DNA of 64,000 nucleotides from Lentibacillus daqui (GTDB lineage Bacteria; Bacillota; Bacilli; Bacillales; Amphibacillaceae). The position numbers were made by a program, and so were the translations under genes. The stretch's first letter is position 1. The number at the start of each line of letters is the position of its first letter. The notes below the pieces were generated by a model. It worked only from the letters and a program-made list of their open reading frames with translations, was not told where the DNA came from and made no database searches. Below are positions 17,802 to 34,645 of this stretch, in pieces. The DNA lies in contig NZ_CP114176.1 of the NCBI RefSeq assembly GCF_027186265.1, positions 62,001-126,000 on the forward strand. The letters are read 5' to 3'.

Positions 17802-18159
17802 AATTATTATCAAGCAAATGGAATTTTACGGCTACCATGGTTTATTCCCGGAAGAGACGAAACTGGGTCAACGATTCCTGGTGGATGTCGAGTTATTTCT
17901 CGATTTAAAGAAACCGGGGACGAGTGACCAGATGGAAGATTCAATTGATTATGGACATGTATATGGTATCATTAAAGATATTTTGGAAGGCGAACCTAAG
18001 AATCTAGTTGAGGCCGTTGCTGAGCAAGTAGCCAATGAGTTATTACAATCCCTGGAGTTATTAAACGCTTGTACAGTGAAAGTAATCAAACCGGATCCGC
18101 CAATACCTGGTCATTACCAATCCGTAGCCGTGGAAATTCACCGGGAGAAAACAAAATGA
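17794..18159 (+). CDS. folB: Dihydroneopterin aldolase FolB
   Basis: 121 residues, a T-fold protein. MEFYGYHGLFPEE carries the conserved YGYHG loop, and DYGHVYGIIKDI and PPIPGHYQSVAVEI complete the family pattern. It cleaves dihydroneopterin to 6-hydroxymethyl-dihydropterin. It overlaps folP at the 5' end and folK at the 3' end (ATGA), so the three folate genes form a coupled cluster. Confidence 0.94.
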   Translation: MDKIIIKQMEFYGYHGLFPEETKLGQRFLVDVELFLDLKKPGTSDQMEDSIDYGHVYGIIKDILEGEPKNLVEAVAEQVANELLQSLELLNACTVKVIKPDPPIPGHYQSVAVEIHREKTK

Positions 18160-18665
18160 CACGCGTATATATTGCATTAGGGTCAAATATTGAACCACGA
18201 TATAACTATTTGATGGATGCCATTTTATTACTGGGGGAACAGGAAACAATCACTCTTAACAAGCAATCATCTGTTTATGAGACAAAGCCTGTTGGATATA
18301 CAGAGCAAGCGGATTTTTTAAATATGGTTATTGAGATAGATACATCCCTTTCCGCTTCCCAATTACTTGTTGCTTGCCAAGCAATTGAGCAGCAACTGGG
18401 AAGGAAAAGGGAAATACGATTCGGACCACGCACAGTGGATCTGGATATTTTGCTTTATCGTCAGAAACAAATGGAAACGAAACGACTGACGATACCCCAT
18501 CCAAGAATGCATGAACGGGCCTTTGTGCTGGTTCCATTAGCGGAAATAGCTCCCGATTTAAAAATAACGGGTTTTAATCGCACTGTCTCTGAAATGGTCA
18601 AAGACTTACCGGCAGCGGACAGGCAAGGTGTTGTAAAGTGGGCCCCAACAGATATTTCGGATTGA
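18156..18665 (+). CDS. folK: HPPK, 2-amino-4-hydroxy-6-hydroxymethyldihydropteridine pyrophosphokinase FolK
   Basis: 169 residues. MTRVYIALGSNIEPR at the N-terminus, ETKPVGYTEQADFLN, and the signature RFGPRTVDLDILLY with the two catalytic aspartates. It transfers pyrophosphate from ATP to the pterin that FolP uses. The start is ATG 18156, which overlaps the folB stop (ATGA); the frame stays open upstream inside folB but without reason to extend. In B. subtilis yazB and dusB follow; only a dusB relic does so here. Confidence 0.94.
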   Translation: MTRVYIALGSNIEPRYNYLMDAILLLGEQETITLNKQSSVYETKPVGYTEQADFLNMVIEIDTSLSASQLLVACQAIEQQLGRKREIRFGPRTVDLDILLYRQKQMETKRLTIPHPRMHERAFVLVPLAEIAPDLKITGFNRTVSEMVKDLPAADRQGVVKWAPTDISD

Positions 18666-18706
18666 TAAATGAGCTTTATAATTGATATCAGGAATCATAT
18701 AAGGAT

Positions 18707-18906
18707 CAAGATGTATTAATTGGTGATATATCGTTCCGAACTGGTCGCGCTAGCTTCGATGGCCAATATTTCCAACTATGCGTTTCATTTGACTGCCAAT
18801 GAGTTTGGGGTAAGATTGGTTACAGTGGAAATGGAAAGCGGTATGGGGAGTATCAGCCAAAGATAACGATGAAAATGCTCTGCTGGTTGCTTGACCCTGC
18901 ATGATT
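18707..18906 (+). pseudogene. dusB: Relic of dusB (tRNA-dihydrouridine synthase)
   Basis: Three short segments in three different frames match DusB in the correct order. (1) 18713-18739: VLIGDISFR, like the N-terminal KIGDI. (2) 18741-18839: VALASMANISNYAFHLTANE and GVRLVTVEME, like VLAPMAGVCNSAFRLTVKEF...EM in B. subtilis DusB, which contains the FMN-binding start of the barrel. (3) 18857-18901: PKIT...WLLDP, like PKITKCDAGAKWLLDP further along; a stop follows. About 60 residues between (2) and (3) and everything after (3) are lost. The position between folK and lysS is exactly where intact dusB lies in B. subtilis. DusB-like identity is my reading of remembered family sequence. Confidence 0.75.
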
Positions 18907-18948
18907 GACTCTATCAGCTGATTTTTCTATACTATTGATGGAGCGTAT

Positions 18949-18979
18949 CTGCCAGCAAGTCACTGGCAGTTTTTTATTT
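18949..18979 (+). terminator. Terminator before lysS
   Basis: CTGCCAG (18949-18955), 7-base loop, CTGGCAG (18963-18969), then TTTTTTATTT. It probably ended the folate-dusB unit. Confidence 0.82.
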
Positions 18980-18989
18980 AATAAAGGAT

Positions 18990-19017
18990 GTTCAAAAGAT
19001 TGGAAATCCTCTTGAAC
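18990..19017 (+). repeat. Minimal remnant of the dispersed repeat
   Basis: 28 bp that keep only the two termini: GTTCAAAAGATT...CTCTTGAAC, preceded by GGAT. It could be the end state of internal deletion of the repeat family, or a chance inverted repeat. Confidence 0.4.
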
Positions 19018-19042
19018 GGTAATTAAAATATTGGAGTTGATG

Positions 19043-20527
19043 ATGGTGTCAGAAGAAGCAAACATGCATATGCAGGTAAGGAAGGAAAAGTTGGATACGT
19101 ACCGCGAACATGGACTTGACCCGTTTGGAAATAAATATAATCGAACAGATATGGCACAAGATTTGTTCGATAAATATGAGCAATTTACCAAAGAAGAATT
19201 GGAAGAAAAACCGGACAAGGTTACCATTGCAGGCCGGATTATGACCAAACGTGGCAAAGGAAAAGCGGGATTTGCCCACTTGCAGGATTTATCTGGACAG
19301 ATTCAGATTTATGTTCGTAAAGATGCAATTGGTGAGGATGCCTATGAAATTTTTCAATCCATCGATTTGGGGGATATTGTCGGTGTAACAGGTGTCATGT
19401 TCCGAACCAAAGTCGGTGAGCTATCTGTCAAAGCAACCGAATTTGTTTTATTGACGAAATCACTGCGTGCCTTGCCGGAAAAATATCATGGATTAAAAGA
19501 TGTAGAACAACGGTATCGTCAACGTTATCTCGATTTAATTACAAATCCTGAAAGCAAGGAGACGTTCATCCTCAGAAGTAAAATAATAAGATCAATGCGG
19601 CGTTATTTGGATGAACAGGGCTTTTTAGAAGTAGAGACACCAATGATGCATGCTATTCCCGGAGGAGCCGCTGCACGCCCATTTAAAACACACCACAATG
19701 CCTTGGATATCCCCTTGTATATGCGCATAGCCATTGAATTACACTTAAAACGTCTAATTGTCGGCGGCATGGAGAAAGTCTATGAAATTGGGCGTGTATT
19801 CCGTAATGAAGGTGTATCCACACGGCATAATCCCGAATTTACCATGATGGAATTGTATGAAGCATATGCTGATTTTCACGATGTTATGACGCTAACCGAG
19901 AATTTAATTGCGCATATTGCAGATGAAGTATTGGGCAGCACAACAATTACGTATGGTGAGCATGAGGTATCTCTTAAGCCGGAATGGACAAGGTCGCATA
20001 TGGCTGATGCGGTAAAAGAATATACTGGAGTAGACTTTTGGGATCATATGAGTGATGAGCAGGCAAGGGCACTGGCGCACGAACATGGCGTTGAAATAAA
20101 AGAAACAATGACATTTGGCCATGTTGTAAACGAATTTTTTGAACAAAAAGTGGAAGAAAAGCTGATTCAGCCTACGTTTATCTATGGGCATCCAGTGGAA
20201 ATCTCCCCACTTGCGAAAAAGAATAAAGAGGATAGTCGTTTTACCGATCGATTCGAACTATTCATTGTCGGTCGTGAACACGCAAACGCATTTAGTGAGT
20301 TGAATGATCCGATTGATCAGCGTGAACGTTTTGAAGCACAACTAAAGGAACGGGAACAGGGAAATGATGAAGCACATCTAATGGACGAGGACTTTCTCGA
20401 GGCATTAGAGTACGGGATGCCGCCGACTGGAGGATTAGGTATAGGTGTTGATAGACTCATCATGCTGTTAACCAATTCGCCATCAATACGGGATGTTTTA
20501 TTGTTCCCGCAGATGCGGAATAAATAA
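19043..20527 (+). CDS. lysS: Lysyl-tRNA synthetase (class II) LysS
   Basis: 494 residues. An N-terminal OB-fold anticodon-binding domain (about 55-160; VTIAGRIMTKRGKGKAGFAHLQD) is followed by the class II core with motif 2 (FRNEGVSTRHNPEFTMME) and motif 3 (GLGIGVDRLIMLLT). It charges tRNA-Lys. The SD GGAG at 19033-19036 suits ATG 19043 (or GTG 19046, ATG 19040) better than the in-frame TTG 19031. Closely similar to B. subtilis LysS along the full length. A terminator follows, then the rRNA operons. Confidence 0.97.
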   Translation: MVSEEANMHMQVRKEKLDTYREHGLDPFGNKYNRTDMAQDLFDKYEQFTKEELEEKPDKVTIAGRIMTKRGKGKAGFAHLQDLSGQIQIYVRKDAIGEDAYEIFQSIDLGDIVGVTGVMFRTKVGELSVKATEFVLLTKSLRALPEKYHGLKDVEQRYRQRYLDLITNPESKETFILRSKIIRSMRRYLDEQGFLEVETPMMHAIPGGAAARPFKTHHNALDIPLYMRIAIELHLKRLIVGGMEKVYEIGRVFRNEGVSTRHNPEFTMMELYEAYADFHDVMTLTENLIAHIADEVLGSTTITYGEHEVSLKPEWTRSHMADAVKEYTGVDFWDHMSDEQARALAHEHGVEIKETMTFGHVVNEFFEQKVEEKLIQPTFIYGHPVEISPLAKKNKEDSRFTDRFELFIVGREHANAFSELNDPIDQRERFEAQLKEREQGNDEAHLMDEDFLEALEYGMPPTGGLGIGVDRLIMLLTNSPSIRDVLLFPQMRNK

Positions 20528-20540
20528 TGGAATGATAAAG

Positions 20541-20583
20541 AAGCCAGGTGATTGAGAATTCTTTCAACATCTGGCTTTTTCTT
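20541..20583 (+). terminator. Terminator after lysS
   Basis: Stem AAGCCAGGTG with CATCTGGCTT, extended inward by TTGA/TCAA, followed by a T-run (CTTTTTCTT). Confidence 0.88.
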
Positions 20584-20648
20584 ATACCCCGGTGTAACTG
20601 TGGTTTTTGGTTTGGGTGGATGATTGCCATACCGTTTGAGCAATGTAT

Positions 20649-20677
20649 TACAGCTATCAGATGGGTGATAATATAAT
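20649..20677 (+). promoter_or_regulatory. Possible upstream promoter (P1) of the first rRNA operon
   Basis: TTACAG at 20649-20654, 17 bases, TATAAT at 20672-20677. The -35 is weak. It lies outside the duplicated rRNA unit, so only the first operon would have it. I see no gene in 20584-20796. Confidence 0.4.
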
Positions 20678-20796
20678 TTGAAAATAGGAACATTAATTTT
20701 ACTATTGCGCTTGGGGAATATTCGTGGTAAATTAGTAAACGTTGCGCTGCTAGTTCAGCGAAACAAAAAAGCGACAAAAAATAATTTAAAAAGTTA

Positions 20797-20880
20797 TTGA
20801 CAACAATCAATAAAGTTGCTATACTAATCAAGTCGCCAAAAACGAAGGCGATCAGAAATTTGCTCTTTGAAAACTGAACA
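20797..20880 (+). promoter_or_regulatory. rRNA operon 1 promoter and boxA-like leader
   Basis: TTGACA at 20797-20802, 17 bases, TATACT at 20820-20825: a near-consensus rRNA promoter. The leader then holds TGCTCTTTGAAAACTGA at 20861-20877, which resembles the NusB/NusE boxA antitermination site. The leader up to the 16S gene is copied base for base before the second operon, apart from one T in a T-run. Confidence 0.88.
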
Positions 20881-21020
20881 AAACAACCAGTATGTAACAG
20901 ATGTCAGAGGTTGAGGTTAGAAGTTAGATCAATTGATTTGATGGAAAACGCAGACCCTGGAATCAATTTTTGCAGCTAAGAATTTAGATAAAATTAATTG
21001 GTGTTAATTTTATCACAAAC

Positions 21021-22592
<1,572 letters not shown>

Positions 22593-22738
22593 ATTATATT
22601 ACGGAACGGGAAGTTTATTCCTAAGACATACTCGGTTGTTTGGTTCAGTTTTGAGAGAGTAAATCTCTCTATTTGTACCTTGAAAACTAAATAAGAGCAA
22701 GACAAACAACGACATCAACTTTTAAAGTTCTTAAATAT

Positions 22739-25655
<2,917 letters not shown>

Positions 25656-25808
25656 TATATTATTTGATTCGTTGATACCATCTTCTCTTATTTAGTTTTC
25701 AGGATATAAAAACATTTGCATTTTTTATTAGAAATGCATATAATATATCTTGTCCTTGTTTTTAACACTTCTGTAAAGAGAAGATAAACAAGGTGATCAT
25801 ATCTAAAG

Positions 25809-25925
25809 GTCTGGTAGCCATAGCGGAGAGGTCACACCTGTTCCCATGCCGAACACAGCAGTTAAGCTCTCCAGCGCCGATGGTAGTTGGGGCTTTGCCC
25901 CTGCAAGAGTAGGACGCCGCCGGGC
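25809..25925 (+). rRNA. 5S ribosomal RNA, copy 1
   Basis: 117 bases, GTCTGGTAGCCATAGCGGAG to GGACGCCGCCGGGC, with the usual 5' and 3' ends pairing (GTCTGGTAGC/GCCGCCGGGC, with wobbles) and CCGAACACAGCAGTTAAGC. It directly precedes the tRNA cluster without a terminator. Confidence 0.96.
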
Positions 25926-25938
25926 TTACATATATCCA

Positions 25939-26014
25939 GGAGGATTAGCTCAGCTGGGAGAGCACCTGCCTTACAAGCAGGGGGTCGCAGGTTCGAGCCC
26001 TGCATCCTCCACCA
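25939..26014 (+). tRNA. tRNA-Val (UAC)
   Basis: 76 bases with encoded CCA. Acceptor GGAGGAT/ATCCTCC; anticodon loop CTTACAA gives TAC. First of nine tRNAs in the spacer between the two rRNA operons. Confidence 0.97.
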
Positions 26015-26035
26015 TTTCTTTTTGAATATTATAAC

Positions 26036-26111
<76 letters not shown>

Positions 26112-26122
26112 TTAATTATTCA

Positions 26123-26198
26123 GAGCCATTAGCTCAGTCGGTAGAGCATCTGACTTTTAATCAGAGGGTCGGAGGTTCGAATCCTCCATGGCTCACCA
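26123..26198 (+). tRNA. tRNA-Lys (UUU)
   Basis: 76 bases with encoded CCA. Acceptor GAGCCAT/ATGGCTC; anticodon loop CTTTTAA gives TTT. Confidence 0.97.
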
Positions 26199-26206
26199 TT
26201 AGTTAC

Positions 26207-26291
26207 GCGGGTGTGGCGGAATTGGCAGACGCGCTAGACTTAGGATCTAGTGTCTTTTGACGTGGGGGTTCGACTCCCTTCACCCGCACCA
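26207..26291 (+). tRNA. tRNA-Leu (UAG)
   Basis: 85 bases with encoded CCA and a long variable arm (TGTCTTTTGACG). Acceptor GCGGGTG/CACCCGC; anticodon loop CTTAGGA gives TAG. Confidence 0.97.
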
Positions 26292-26300
26292 TGATTATGT

Positions 26301-26375
26301 GCGGAAGTAGTTCAGTGGTAGAACACCACCTTGCCAAGGTGGGGGTCGCGGGTTCGAATCCCGTCTTCCGCTCCA
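26301..26375 (+). tRNA. tRNA-Gly (GCC)
   Basis: 75 bases with encoded CCA. Acceptor GCGGAAG/CTTCCGC; anticodon loop TTGCCAA gives GCC. Confidence 0.97.
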
Positions 26376-26383
26376 ATTCCCAT

Positions 26384-26472
26384 GCCGGGGTGGCGGAATT
26401 GGCAGACGCACAGGACTTAAAATCCTGCGGTAGGTTACTACCGTGCCGGTTCGAGTCCGGCCCTCGGCACCA
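26384..26472 (+). tRNA. tRNA-Leu (UAA)
   Basis: 89 bases with encoded CCA and a long variable arm (CGGTAGGTTACTACCG). Acceptor GCCGGGG/CCTCGGC with a wobble pair; anticodon loop CTTAAAA gives TAA. Confidence 0.97.
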
Positions 26473-26475
26473 TAT

Positions 26476-26552
26476 GCGCCCGTAGCTCAATTGGATAGAG
26501 CGCTTGACTACGGATCAAGAGGTTAGGGGTTCGACTCCTCTCGGGCGCGCCA
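26476..26552 (+). tRNA. tRNA-Arg (ACG)
   Basis: 77 bases with encoded CCA. Acceptor GCGCCCG/CGGGCGC; anticodon loop CTACGGA gives ACG, whose A34 is expected to be read as inosine after deamination. Confidence 0.97.
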
Positions 26553-26557
26553 TTTAA

Positions 26558-26634
26558 CGGGAAGTAGCTCAGCTTGGTAGAGCACATGGTTTGGGACCAT
26601 GGGGTCGCAGGTTCGAATCCTGTCTTCCCGACCA
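26558..26634 (+). tRNA. tRNA-Pro (UGG)
   Basis: 77 bases with encoded CCA. Acceptor CGGGAAG/CTTCCCG; anticodon loop TTTGGGA gives TGG. Confidence 0.97.
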
Positions 26635-26643
26635 TTTAAAAAC

Positions 26644-26719
26644 GGGGCCTTAGCTCAGCTGGGAGAGCGCCTGCTTTGCACGCAGGAGGTCAGCGGTTCG
26701 ATCCCGCTAGGCTCCACCA
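26644..26719 (+). tRNA. tRNA-Ala (UGC)
   Basis: 76 bases with encoded CCA. Acceptor GGGGCCT/AGGCTCC; anticodon loop TTTGCAC gives TGC. The duplicated rRNA unit starts five bases after its CCA end, at 26725. Confidence 0.97.
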
Positions 26720-26741
26720 ACTTCAATAATTTAAAAAGTTA

Positions 26742-26825
26742 TTGACAACAATCAATAAAGTTGCTATACTAATCAAGTCGCCAAAAACGAAGGCGATCAG
26801 AAATTTGCTCTTTGAAAACTGAACA
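26742..26825 (+). promoter_or_regulatory. rRNA operon 2 promoter and boxA-like leader
   Basis: TTGACA at 26742-26747, 17 bases, TATACT at 26765-26770; boxA-like TGCTCTTTGAAAACTGA from 26806. It is the same sequence as the leader of operon 1, shifted by 5945. Because no terminator separates it from the tRNAs, operon 2 can also be read through from operon 1. Confidence 0.88.
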
Positions 26826-26966
26826 AAACAACCAGTATGTAACAGATGTCAGAGGTTGAGGTTAGAAGTTAGATCAATTGATTTGATGGAAAACGCAGAC
26901 CCTGGAATCAATTTTTGCAGCTAAGAATTTAGATAAAATTAATTGGTGTTAATTTTATCACAAACT

Positions 26967-28537
<1,571 letters not shown>

Positions 28538-28683
28538 ATTATATTACGGAACGGGAAGTTTATTCCTAAGACATACTCGGTTGTTTGGTTCAGTTTTGAG
28601 AGAGTAAATCTCTCTATTTGTACCTTGAAAACTAAATAAGAGCAAGACAAACAACGACATCAACTTTTAAAGTTCTTAAATAT

Positions 28684-31599
<2,916 letters not shown>

Positions 31600-31752
31600 T
31601 ATATTATTTGATTCGTTGATACCATCTTCTCTTATTTAGTTTTCAGGATATAAAAACATTTGCATTTTTTATTAGAAATGCATATAATATATCTTGTCCT
31701 TGTTTTTAACACTTCTGTAAAGAGAAGATAAACAAGGTGATCATATCTAAAG

Positions 31753-31869
31753 GTCTGGTAGCCATAGCGGAGAGGTCACACCTGTTCCCATGCCGAACAC
31801 AGCAGTTAAGCTCTCCAGCGCCGATGGTAGTTGGGGCTTTGCCCCTGCAAGAGTAGGACGCCGCCGGGC
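31753..31869 (+). rRNA. 5S ribosomal RNA, copy 2
   Basis: 117 bases, same sequence as copy 1. The duplicated unit ends at its last base (31869). Confidence 0.96.
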
Positions 31870-31877
31870 AATATATC

Positions 31878-31914
31878 AAACACCATGATACAGTTTTGTA
31901 TCGTGGTGTTTTTT
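31878..31914 (+). terminator. Terminator of the rRNA-tRNA-rRNA array
   Basis: Stem AAACACCATGATACA with TGTATCGTGGTGTTT (one G-T pair), a short GTTT loop and a T-run. It is the only clear terminator between lysS and ctsR. Confidence 0.93.
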
Positions 31915-32340
31915 CATTGGCATACCCAGCAAACCTGTAAGGTCTATTGCAAATATATTGGCATAGGCCTGGAAAACAGTCAAATCCAAAAATGGGAATA
32001 GATAAGTATCAATCCATGATATTGTTGACTACTATGTGGAATTAGGTTTATTGAAACTTTTACAACGAACGAAGAGAATTAATTACATACTGAGGAATGA
32101 TAAGTGGACTTTATCCAATAAAAAACGAATGGCGAAATGTTTTTAATATTTTCCGTACATTATCATAAATTTGTAAATACCCCTATAAAATGAAGAATTT
32201 GGTATAAGGTTTGAATTTTTCCTAGACGATGATTTATCAAAAAGTTGGCGATACCATAGGGATAATCACCATTGTTTAAATTTTGCTGGTAATATGTTTT
32301 GTTTTACGTTAATATTGTCTACAATAAATAGCAAAGATGT
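31915..32340. other. Intergenic stretch between rRNA array and ctsR promoter
   Basis: About 425 bases, AT-rich, without a gene I can support. A stop-free stretch at 32006-32146 reads SIHDIVDYYVELGLLKLLQR and onward for 46 residues. The YYVELGLL part faintly recalls the helix-turn-helix start of MerR-type regulators, but there is no SD or convincing start codon. It may be a gene fragment or chance. Confidence 0.25.
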
Positions 32341-32342
32341 AT

Positions 32343-32401
32343 TTGCATCTCTTCCAATTTGTCGTATAATAGAGGTAAAGTCAAAGATAGTCAAGGTCAA
32401 A
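32343..32401 (+). promoter_or_regulatory. ctsR promoter and CtsR operator
   Basis: TTGCAT at 32343-32348, 16 bases, TATAAT at 32365-32370. Just downstream lies the CtsR operator: AGTCAAA-GAT-AGTCAAG at 32379-32395, matching the direct heptad pattern (A/G)GTCAAA NAN (A/G)GTCAAA, and a third heptad GGTCAAA at 32395-32401. A site at the transcription start would block initiation, giving autoregulation of the clpC operon by CtsR. Confidence 0.9.
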
Positions 32402-32439
32402 ATGAAACGCTGTAGTGCGTTGACTGGAGGAGGGAGCTT

Positions 32440-32907
32440 ATGAGTAACATCTCTGACGTCATCGAGCAGTACTTGAAAAAAATTCTCGAGCAGGCAGCAC
32501 AAGATGCGATTGAAATTAAGCGTAGTGAGATTGCTGATCAATTTCAATGTGTTCCGTCCCAGATAAATTACGTTATCAATACAAGATTTACAATAGAGAA
32601 AGGATATATTGTCGAGAGCAAGCGTGGTGGCGGTGGGTATATTCGAATTATCCGGGTTAAGCATCAGGAGAAGTCCGAGTTAATTGATGAAATCATTGAA
32701 ATGATTAATCCAACGGTGACCCAACAGGCTGCTGTTGATGTTTTGGAGCGGTTGTTGGAGGAAAAATTAATTACAGCGCGTGAGGCAAAAATTATGTTAA
32801 GTGCGATTGGCAGAAATACGCTGGCATTTCAACTGCCGCTTCGTGATGAAGTTCGCGCACGTGTGCTAACAGCCATGCTGACAACTTTAAAATATTTAAA
32901 TAAATAG
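32440..32907 (+). CDS. ctsR: Class III stress gene repressor CtsR
   Basis: 155 residues. N-terminal winged helix-turn-helix (about 1-70) with the conserved GGGGYIRI wing (KRGGGGYIRIIRV), and a C-terminal dimerisation helical domain. CtsR represses clpC, clpP and clpE operons; McsB and heat release it. Start ATG 32440 after GGAGGAGGGAG. First gene of a four-gene operon under its own operator. Confidence 0.96.
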   Translation: MSNISDVIEQYLKKILEQAAQDAIEIKRSEIADQFQCVPSQINYVINTRFTIEKGYIVESKRGGGGYIRIIRVKHQEKSELIDEIIEMINPTVTQQAAVDVLERLLEEKLITAREAKIMLSAIGRNTLAFQLPLRDEVRARVLTAMLTTLKYLNK

Positions 32908-32913
32908 TTCGCA

Positions 32914-32988
32914 TTTCAAAAAGGAGGTTAAAAAGGATCGTGGTCGAATAACCCTATGCAAAGGTTATTTTTACCGTGCTTTTCGAAC
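32914..32988 (+). repeat. Dispersed GTTCAAAAAG repeat, copy (ctsR-mcsA)
   Basis: 75 bp, from TTTCAAAAAGGAGGTTAAAA to TTATTTTTACCGTGCTTTTC then GAACATTC. The termini are slightly decayed (first base of GTTC, CTTTTCGAAC). It lies inside the ctsR operon between ctsR and mcsA, so it would be transcribed and could fold into a long hairpin. Confidence 0.72.
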
Positions 32989-33026
32989 ATTCTTTAAATA
33001 GTTTGTGTATAAAGGGAGGGAAACAA

Positions 33027-33569
33027 ATGGAGTGCCAGGAATGCCATAAACGACCTGCAACATTACATTTTACCCAGGTTGTTAACGGGAAAAAAATGGA
33101 AGTTCATGTCTGTGAAGTGTGTGCGAAGGAAAAGGGATATATGACGTATCCAGAAGACAGTTTTTCCTTTCAAAATTTGTTGACGAGTTTATTTAATGTT
33201 GAATCGTCGCCATTGGGGAATAACGGTAATTCTAATTCTGTATTTACACCAGCTGAAGACATCCAATGCGAACAATGCGGGATGACCTTTTCTGAGTTTA
33301 AACGGATTGGTAAATTTGGCTGTGCGTCTTGTTATCATACATTTTCGGACCGCCTGGATCCCATTTTTCGCCGGGTTCATAGCGGAAATACCAAACACCA
33401 TGGAAAAATCCCGAAGCGGCAAGGTGGCGATTTACATGCCAAGCGACAATTGGAAGAGTATAAATTAAAGTTAAAAGAATTGATTGATCAGGAGGCATTT
33501 GAAGAGGCTGCCAATGTTCGTGATCAAATTAAAGCACTGGAAACAAAAATGCGGGGTGATGATAAATGA
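33027..33569 (+). CDS. mcsA: McsA, zinc-finger activator of McsB
   Basis: 180 residues. Two zinc-binding CXXC pairs near the N-terminus (CQEC at 3-6, CEVC at 29-32), two more (CEQC and CASC, about 83-104), and a C-terminal UVR motif (about 138-175; KELIDQEAFEEAANVRDQIK). McsA activates the arginine kinase McsB and modulates CtsR. SD GGGAGGG at 33014-33020 sets ATG 33027; upstream in-frame codons run into the repeat and are not needed. The stop overlaps mcsB (ATGA). Confidence 0.93.
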   Translation: MECQECHKRPATLHFTQVVNGKKMEVHVCEVCAKEKGYMTYPEDSFSFQNLLTSLFNVESSPLGNNGNSNSVFTPAEDIQCEQCGMTFSEFKRIGKFGCASCYHTFSDRLDPIFRRVHSGNTKHHGKIPKRQGGDLHAKRQLEEYKLKLKELIDQEAFEEAANVRDQIKALETKMRGDDK

Positions 33570-34633
33570 CCTTACAACATTTCGTTGACGAGGCAACAAG
33601 CCCTTGGATGCGTGACGAAGGGCCTGACAATGATATTGTTTTAAGTTGTCGGATACGATTAGCACGTAACTTTGCCAATGTGTCTTTTCCGCTTGCCGCC
33701 GAAGAAGATGAGCTGGAAAAGATTATGCAGTTTTTTCAGCAAGAATATACGCATCAGTCATTTCAGGATTTTCAAGATTTGGAGTTTGTTCCAATCGAGG
33801 AGCTTACACCGACAGAAAAGCGTGTATTGGTTGAAAAACATTTGATCAGTCCTCATTTGGCAAAATATACGAAGGCTGCTGCCGCTGTTATCTCGAAAAA
33901 TGAGCAAGTTTCTGTCATGATTAACGAAGAAGACCATATCCGTATTCAACTATATTTCCCTGGTTTGCAATTGGATAAAGCGTTAAATAAAGCATTTGAA
34001 TTTGACGATTGGCTGGAAGAGAAAGTTAATTATGCATTTGATGAATCCCGTGGCTATTTAACCAGCTGTCCAACGAATGTGGGTACGGGAATGCGGGCTT
34101 CTGTTATGATGCATTTACCATCATTAGTATTAACCAGACAAATAAACCGAATGATTCCGGCAATTAATCAGCTTGGTTTAGTCGTTCGTGGGATTTATGG
34201 GGAAGGAAGCGAAGCAATCGGCAACATCTTCCAAATATCCAACCAGATTACATTGGGTAAATCCGAAGAAGATATTGTAGAAGATTTACAAAGTGTTGTA
34301 AAACAGTTGATTGAACAAGAGCGCAAAGCACGAACCCGATTAATGGAACAGTCAGGTATGCGTCTTGAGGATCGGGTTTATCGTTCATACGGAGTGTTAA
34401 AATACAGCCGGATCATTGAATCAAAAGAAGCTGCCAACTGTTTGTCAAATGTGCGATTAGGGATTGATTTGGGAATGATTGAACATGTTCCAAGAAGCAT
34501 TTTAAATGAACTAATAATACTGACCCAACCAGGCTTTTTACAGCAATACGCAAAGAAAAACTTAACCGCCAATGAACGGGATGTATTAAGGGCATCACTT
34601 ATTCGGGAACGGTTAAAATTAGAAAACGAGTAG
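33566..34633 (+). CDS. mcsB: Protein arginine kinase McsB
   Basis: 355 residues with the ATP:guanido phosphotransferase fold. IVLSCRIRLARNF is the ATP-site arginine segment, NEEDHIRIQ carries the catalytic glutamate, and TSCPTNVGTGMRASVM is the conserved loop. McsB marks proteins with phospho-arginine for ClpCP and inactivates CtsR. Start ATG 33566 overlaps the end of mcsA, which fits their stable complex. clpC follows 12 bases after the stop. Confidence 0.96.
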   Translation: MTLQHFVDEATSPWMRDEGPDNDIVLSCRIRLARNFANVSFPLAAEEDELEKIMQFFQQEYTHQSFQDFQDLEFVPIEELTPTEKRVLVEKHLISPHLAKYTKAAAAVISKNEQVSVMINEEDHIRIQLYFPGLQLDKALNKAFEFDDWLEEKVNYAFDESRGYLTSCPTNVGTGMRASVMMHLPSLVLTRQINRMIPAINQLGLVVRGIYGEGSEAIGNIFQISNQITLGKSEEDIVEDLQSVVKQLIEQERKARTRLMEQSGMRLEDRVYRSYGVLKYSRIIESKEAANCLSNVRLGIDLGMIEHVPRSILNELIILTQPGFLQQYAKKNLTANERDVLRASLIRERLKLENE

Positions 34634-34645
34634 GAGGACAACAAT

